From NCBI RefSeq assembly GCF_030818575.1, contig NZ_JAUTAL010000001.1, forward strand, positions 3,038,001 through 3,102,000: DNA of 64,000 bases, written 5' to 3'. How positions within the stretch are numbered: position 1 is the first letter of the stretch; the number at the start of each line of letters is the position of its first letter. The notes beneath the pieces are model-generated. The model worked only from the letters and a program-made list of their open reading frames with translations. It searched no databases and was not told where the DNA came from. Origin of the DNA: Chryseobacterium camelliae (GTDB lineage Bacteria > Bacteroidota > Bacteroidia > Flavobacteriales > Weeksellaceae). The translations under genes and the position numbers were made by a program. Below are positions 60,203-64,000 of the stretch, piece by piece.

Positions 60203-60970
60203 CTATCCTTTATCAATGAAGGCAGCCATATACTCTCTGTTCATTCTGGCAATATTATCAAGTGAAATTCCTTTAGGACATTCCACTTCACATGCTCCGG
60301 TATTGGAACAGTTCCCGAATCCTTCCTCATCCATCGCTTTCACCATATTCAGAACACGTCGTTTTGCTTCTATCCTTCCCTGAGGCAGTAATGCAAACTG
60401 GGAAATTTTTGCCCCTACAAACAGCATAGCAGAACCGTTCTTACAAGATGCCACACAAGCTCCGCATCCAATACATGCAGCAGCATCCATAGCTTTATCC
60501 GCATCTTCTTTCGGAACCGGGATCGCATTGGCATCCAGGGTATTTCCTGAAGTATTTACAGATACAAACCCTCCGGCAGCCATCACCCTGTCAAATGCGC
60601 TCCTGTCTACGATCAGGTCTTTAATAACCGGGAAAGCAGCACTTCTCCATGGTTCAATAACGATGGTTTCACCATCTTTGAACGTTCTCATGTGAAGCTG
60701 ACAGGTAGTAATTCCTGTATCCGGGCCATGTGCTCTACCATTAATATACAGGGAACACATACCGCAGATTCCTTCACGGCAGTCGTGGTCAAAAGCCACC
60801 GGCTCTTTTCCATCGTTAATTAAATTTTCATTAAGGATATCCAGCATTTCCAGAAAAGAGGAATCTGTAGAAACATCCGATATTTTATAAGTCTCAAACT
60901 GACCTTTAGATTTATTGTTTTTTTGTCTCCAAATTTTCAGCGTAAGATGTAAGCCTTTTTTTGAACTCAT
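60203..60970 (-). CDS. sdhB: Succinate dehydrogenase/fumarate reductase iron-sulfur subunit
   Basis: Passes electrons from the flavoprotein to the membrane anchor. The 255 residues carry the [2Fe-2S] motif CREGICGMC with the fourth Cys in GITTC, the [4Fe-4S]/[3Fe-4S] motifs [11 protein letters not shown] and [14 protein letters not shown]. These are the standard ligand sets of the b558-type enzyme found in Bacteroidetes. It lies 24 bases after sdhA at the end of the sdhCAB operon. Confidence 0.97.
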   Translation of the reverse strand: MSSKKGLHLTLKIWRQKNNKSKGQFETYKISDVSTDSSFLEMLDILNENLINDGKEPVAFDHDCREGICGMCSLYINGRAHGPDTGITTCQLHMRTFKDGETIVIEPWRSAAFPVIKDLIVDRSAFDRVMAAGGFVSVNTSGNTLDANAIPVPKEDADKAMDAAACIGCGACVASCKNGSAMLFVGAKISQFALLPQGRIEAKRRVLNMVKAMDEEGFGNCSNTGACEVECPKGISLDNIARMNREYMAAFIDKG

Positions 60971-60994
60971 AATGATATATTTATAGGTTGGAGA

Positions 60995-63007
60995 TTATTT
61001 GTAACTTCTTGTTTTAACCTCGATGTTTTCGTAGATCAGCTCTTCTTTGTGCATTACTTCCTGATTGATGTCTTTCCCCTGATATTCCCAGGCGGCAACA
61101 TACTTGTAATTCACATCGTCTCTTTCAGCCTCTCCATCCGGTGTAGAATGATCTTCACGGAAGTGGCCTCCGCAGGATTCATTTCTTTTCAGCGCATCGA
61201 TAGCCATCAATTGGCCCAGCTCCAGGAAGTCAGCTACCCTGAATGCTTTTTCAAGCTCAGTATTCATGCCTTCCTTATCTCCAGGAACTCTTACGTTCTT
61301 CCAGAAGTCGTTTCTTACCTCTTCAATTTCCCTGATGGCTTCTTCAAGACCCTCAGGAGTTCTTCCCATTCCTACTTTATTCCACATAATGTGTCCCAGT
61401 TTCTTATGGAAATGGTCTACTGAATGGGTTCCTTTATTATTGATAAAGAAATCTACCTTTTCTTTGATTTCTTTTTCAGCCTGTTCAAAAGGCGCGCTGT
61501 TGGTAGGGATAGCTCCGGTTCTGATATCTGCAGAAAGATAATCTGCGATAGTATATGGAAGCACAAAATATCCGTCTGCCAGCCCCTGCATCAGTGCAGA
61601 TGCTCCCAGCCTGTTGGCTCCGTGATCCGAGAAGTTAGCTTCACCGATAACAAAACATCCTGGAATCGTAGACTGAAGATTATAATCTACCCAAACACCT
61701 CCCATGGTATAATGAACCGCAGGATAGATCTTCATTGGCGTTTTATACGGATCATCGGCAGTAATTTTCTCATACATCTGGAACAGGTTACCGTATTTTT
61801 CCTCTACCCAATTTTTTCCGAGATCGTAGATCTGCTGTTCTGTAGGATTGTGGATATGCCTTTCAATAGCAGCTTCCTTACCTTTCTTCATGATCTCAGT
61901 AGAGAAGTCAAGGTAAACTCCTTCTTTAGTATCGTTGTTTTCAATTCCGAATCCGGCATCGCACCTTTCCTTGGCTGCTCTTGAGGCAACGTCCCTCGGA
62001 ACAAGGTTACCGAATGCAGGATACCTTCTTTCCAGGTAATAATCCCGGTCTTCTTCTTTGATATTTTCCGGTCTCAATTTACCTTCCCTGATGGCTACAG
62101 CATCCTCCAGTTTCTTAGGCACCCAGATTCTTCCTGAGTTCCTCAATGATTCGGACATCAGGGTCAATTTAGACTGCTGTGTACCATGTACAGGAATACA
62201 CGTAGGGTGGATCTGTACATAACAAGGATTTGCAAAATATGCTCCTTTTTTATGGATTTTCCAGGCTGCGGAAACATTGGATCCCATTGCATTGGTAGAA
62301 AGGAAATATACGTTACCGTAACCTCCGGAAGCAATAACAACAGCGTGAGCGGAATGTCTCTCGAGCTCACCGGTTACCAGATTCCTTGCAATGATTCCCC
62401 TGGCTTTACCGTCTACGATAACCAGCTCCATCATTTCATGGCGGTTGTACATTTTAATCCTTCCTTTACCGATCTGGCGGCTCATCGCGGAATAAGCTCC
62501 TAATAAAAGCTGCTGTCCGGTTTGTCCTTTCGCGTAGAAAGTTCTTTTTACCTGAACCCCACCGAATGAACGGTTATCCAGCTGGCCTCCGTACTCTCTT
62601 CCGAAAGGAACGCCTTGTGCCACACACTGGTCAATGATATTTGCAGAAACTTCAGCAAGCCTGTAAACGTTTGCTTCTCTTGCCCTGTAGTCTCCACCTT
62701 TGATGGTGTCGTAAAATAACCTGTAGGTAGAGTCACCGTCTCCCTGATAATTCTTGGCCGCATTGATCCCCCCCTGAGCAGCAATAGAGTGTGCTCTTCT
62801 CGGAGAGTCCTGGTAGCAGAATGCTTTCACATTATAGCCCTGCTCTGCCAGTGTGGCCGCTGCAGAACCTCCTGCCAGACCTGTACCCACAACAATAATA
62901 TCAATCTTATCTCTGTTGTTTGGGGCAACAAGGTTCATATGGTCTTTATGATTTTTCCATTTATCCTTTAAAGGACCTGCTGGAATTTTTGAATCTAACT
63001 TACTCAT
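60995..63007 (-). CDS. sdhA: Succinate dehydrogenase/fumarate reductase flavoprotein subunit
   Basis: Catalytic FAD subunit interconverting succinate and fumarate. The 670 residues have the FAD-binding [19 protein letters not shown], the covalent-FAD His in [15 protein letters not shown], the substrate segment [21 protein letters not shown], and the catalytic C-terminal part with [15 protein letters not shown]. The length matches the larger b558-type (epsilonproteobacterial/Bacteroidetes-like) form. It lies 15 bases after sdhC. Confidence 0.98.
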   Translation of the reverse strand: MSKLDSKIPAGPLKDKWKNHKDHMNLVAPNNRDKIDIIVVGTGLAGGSAAATLAEQGYNVKAFCYQDSPRRAHSIAAQGGINAAKNYQGDGDSTYRLFYDTIKGGDYRAREANVYRLAEVSANIIDQCVAQGVPFGREYGGQLDNRSFGGVQVKRTFYAKGQTGQQLLLGAYSAMSRQIGKGRIKMYNRHEMMELVIVDGKARGIIARNLVTGELERHSAHAVVIASGGYGNVYFLSTNAMGSNVSAAWKIHKKGAYFANPCYVQIHPTCIPVHGTQQSKLTLMSESLRNSGRIWVPKKLEDAVAIREGKLRPENIKEEDRDYYLERRYPAFGNLVPRDVASRAAKERCDAGFGIENNDTKEGVYLDFSTEIMKKGKEAAIERHIHNPTEQQIYDLGKNWVEEKYGNLFQMYEKITADDPYKTPMKIYPAVHYTMGGVWVDYNLQSTIPGCFVIGEANFSDHGANRLGASALMQGLADGYFVLPYTIADYLSADIRTGAIPTNSAPFEQAEKEIKEKVDFFINNKGTHSVDHFHKKLGHIMWNKVGMGRTPEGLEEAIREIEEVRNDFWKNVRVPGDKEGMNTELEKAFRVADFLELGQLMAIDALKRNESCGGHFREDHSTPDGEAERDDVNYKYVAAWEYQGKDINQEVMHKEELIYENIEVKTRSYK

Positions 63008-63022
63008 ATTAGTATATTGATA

Positions 63023-63685
63023 TTATTGAGTTATATAATGATAAATTGCGATAAAGATAAATCCTAACGGAATAAGGATAGAATACCAGATGCTTACTTT
63101 TCTCAGCATCGGCATGTACTTCGGATGTCTTGCCCCGATAGACTGGAAAGAAGACTGGAATCCGTGAGACAAGTGAAGCCCTAACAGCACAAATGAGATC
63201 ACATATAAAACCACTCTCCAAACATCTGCAAATTTTGCATGAAGATCTCCCCAGAATCTGGATTCCTCAACCGGAAGACCGTTGATATACTTGTAATTCA
63301 TTTCATGAAACCAGAAATCATACATATGCAGTACCAGGAAAGCAAGGATCACCGCTCCGGAAATGATCATGTTACGGGAAGACCATGATGAATTGTCAGA
63401 TCCCCTGTTCATTGCGTAATTGATAGGACGTGCTTTTTTATTTTTGATTTCCAGAACAAACCCCATTACAAAATGGAAAATCACGGCAAAGATCAGTACC
63501 GGCTGCATAATAAACTGGATAAGAGGATTATATCCCATAAACTGCGAAGCATTGTTGTAAGCCGTTTCACCGAAAACCGATAAAAGGTTGACTGCAAGGT
63601 GCATTACCAAAAAGATCAGCAAAAAAATAGCCGACAATGCCATAGCATACTTTCTACCTATTGTAGAACTCGTTAAACCTGCCAT
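63023..63685 (-). CDS. sdhC: Succinate dehydrogenase cytochrome b558 subunit
   Basis: Membrane anchor of 220 residues with five hydrophobic spans and several His residues placed for two haems b: HLAVNLLS (first span), FHFVMGF (second), LHMYDFWFH (third), LHLSHGF (fourth). This is the single-subunit b558 family used with menaquinone by Bacteroidetes. It is the first gene of sdhCAB. Confidence 0.94.
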   Translation of the reverse strand: MAGLTSSTIGRKYAMALSAIFLLIFLVMHLAVNLLSVFGETAYNNASQFMGYNPLIQFIMQPVLIFAVIFHFVMGFVLEIKNKKARPINYAMNRGSDNSSWSSRNMIISGAVILAFLVLHMYDFWFHEMNYKYINGLPVEESRFWGDLHAKFADVWRVVLYVISFVLLGLHLSHGFQSSFQSIGARHPKYMPMLRKVSIWYSILIPLGFIFIAIYHYITQ

Positions 63686-63708
63686 ATAAGTTTAAATTTG
63701 AATTTCCA

Positions 63709-63736
63709 CAAAATTAAGAAATGTTAATAACATCAA
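63709..63736 (-). promoter_or_regulatory. sdhCAB promoter
   Basis: TTG (63734-63736), 17 bases, TAATTTTG (63709-63716) on the minus strand, 24-31 bases before the start. A perfect inverted repeat GTGAGA-AA-TCTCAC (63740-63753) lies directly upstream of the -33 box and may be a regulator site. Confidence 0.55.
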
Positions 63737-63829
63737 GAAGTGAGAAATCTCACAATTACCCAGTTTGTAATCTTTCTAAATAAGCTCTTAAAGTCTTCTG
63801 AATAAAGGGAAAACAAAAAAATTAAAAAC

Positions 63830-64000
63830 CTAATTTAAAGGGTAGATTTTACCTTCATAAGCGACCTGGTAGGCATGGGAAGGGAATGTTTTCACCACTA
63901 CCTCATTCAGTCTTCTGGAAGCTTTATAGGGATGGATAATATTTTTCATGATACGCTCTTTATCGCAACCACCTTTAATCCAGAAGCAGGCTTTGCCGCC
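63830..64000 (-). CDS. Unidentified protein, C-terminal 56 residues only
   Basis: An open minus-strand frame enters from the window edge and stops at TAG 63830-63832. It reads GGKACFWIKGGCDKERIMKN at the start of the visible part and ends VAYEGKIYPLN. It has two Cys and several basic residues, and codon use is like the neighbours. I do not recognise the family from this fragment. It runs towards sdhC with a 144-base gap and no strong terminator. Confidence 0.6.
   Translation of the reverse strand, partial: GGKACFWIKGGCDKERIMKNIIHPYKASRRLNEVVVKTFPSHAYQVAYEGKIYPLN

Overview
The window is a chromosomal piece of a Flavobacteriia bacterium, most likely Chryseobacterium or a close relative (family Weeksellaceae). 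The reasons are: GLPGLI-family and DUF6452/DUF6048 proteins, an IPExxxVDY protein, type IX secretion C-terminal sorting domains, a fused-type cytochrome b558 succinate dehydrogenase subunit, weak Shine-Dalgarno sites, and many promoters of the Bacteroidetes sigma-A form (TTTG or TTG, about 17-21 bases, then TAnnTTTG). This form is called 'consensus' in the entries. All assignments come from reading the sequence; no database search was possible.

Layout. (1) 1-20115, minus strand, is the backbone of one old translation/transcription cluster: ssrA (plus strand), rpsU, xer recombinase, hpf, tRNA-Thr(TGT)/Tyr/Gly (present twice in tandem), tRNA-Thr(GGT), then tuf, tRNA-Trp, secE, nusG, rplK, rplA. 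The tRNA order Thr-Tyr-Gly-Thr-tuf is the same as in the E. coli thrU-tyrU-glyT-thrT-tufB operon. Here it is split by about 10.6 kb (DUF4394 lipoprotein, a CzcA-type metal efflux operon with its two-component system, OsmC protein) and again between nusG and rplK by about 3 kb (GLPGLI protein, a small cysteine-containing secreted protein, an XRE regulator, a membrane glycosyltransferase). (2) 20116-29150 is accessory DNA: an AraC/NAD-binding protein pair bounded by a second, decayed copy of the ssrA 3' end; a GLPGLI gene broken by an in-frame stop; and a very AT-rich 1470-residue STAND NTPase with an N-terminal nuclease-like domain (Avs-like antiphage protein) bracketed by two copies of a 140-bp palindromic-ended repeat, with a frameshifted gene remnant beside it. 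(3) 28686-34155: an XRE regulator divergent from a large HEPN-like protein of unknown role, a LytS/LytR-type two-component pair, an exported unknown protein and a secreted nuclease. (4) 34514-45915, housekeeping: acpP-fabF-rnc-(IPExxxVDY)-pyk; an aldehyde dehydrogenase; hutG and hutI of histidine breakdown; ruvB; a PaiB-like protein, an MBL-fold hydrolase and coaE. (5) 46003-55593: two adjacent paralogous secreted metalloproteases (2149 and 992 residues) with fibronectin III and GEVED repeats and type IX sorting tails. (6) 55889-64000: DUF6048/DUF6452, rlmD, a thioredoxin-like lipoprotein without the CxxC motif, sdhCAB, and the 3' end of an unidentified gene.

The best candidate for an unusual system is the Avs-like STAND gene (23539-27951) with its flanking repeats. 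Next are the XRE/HEPN-like pair at 28686-30820 and the layered insertions around ssrA.
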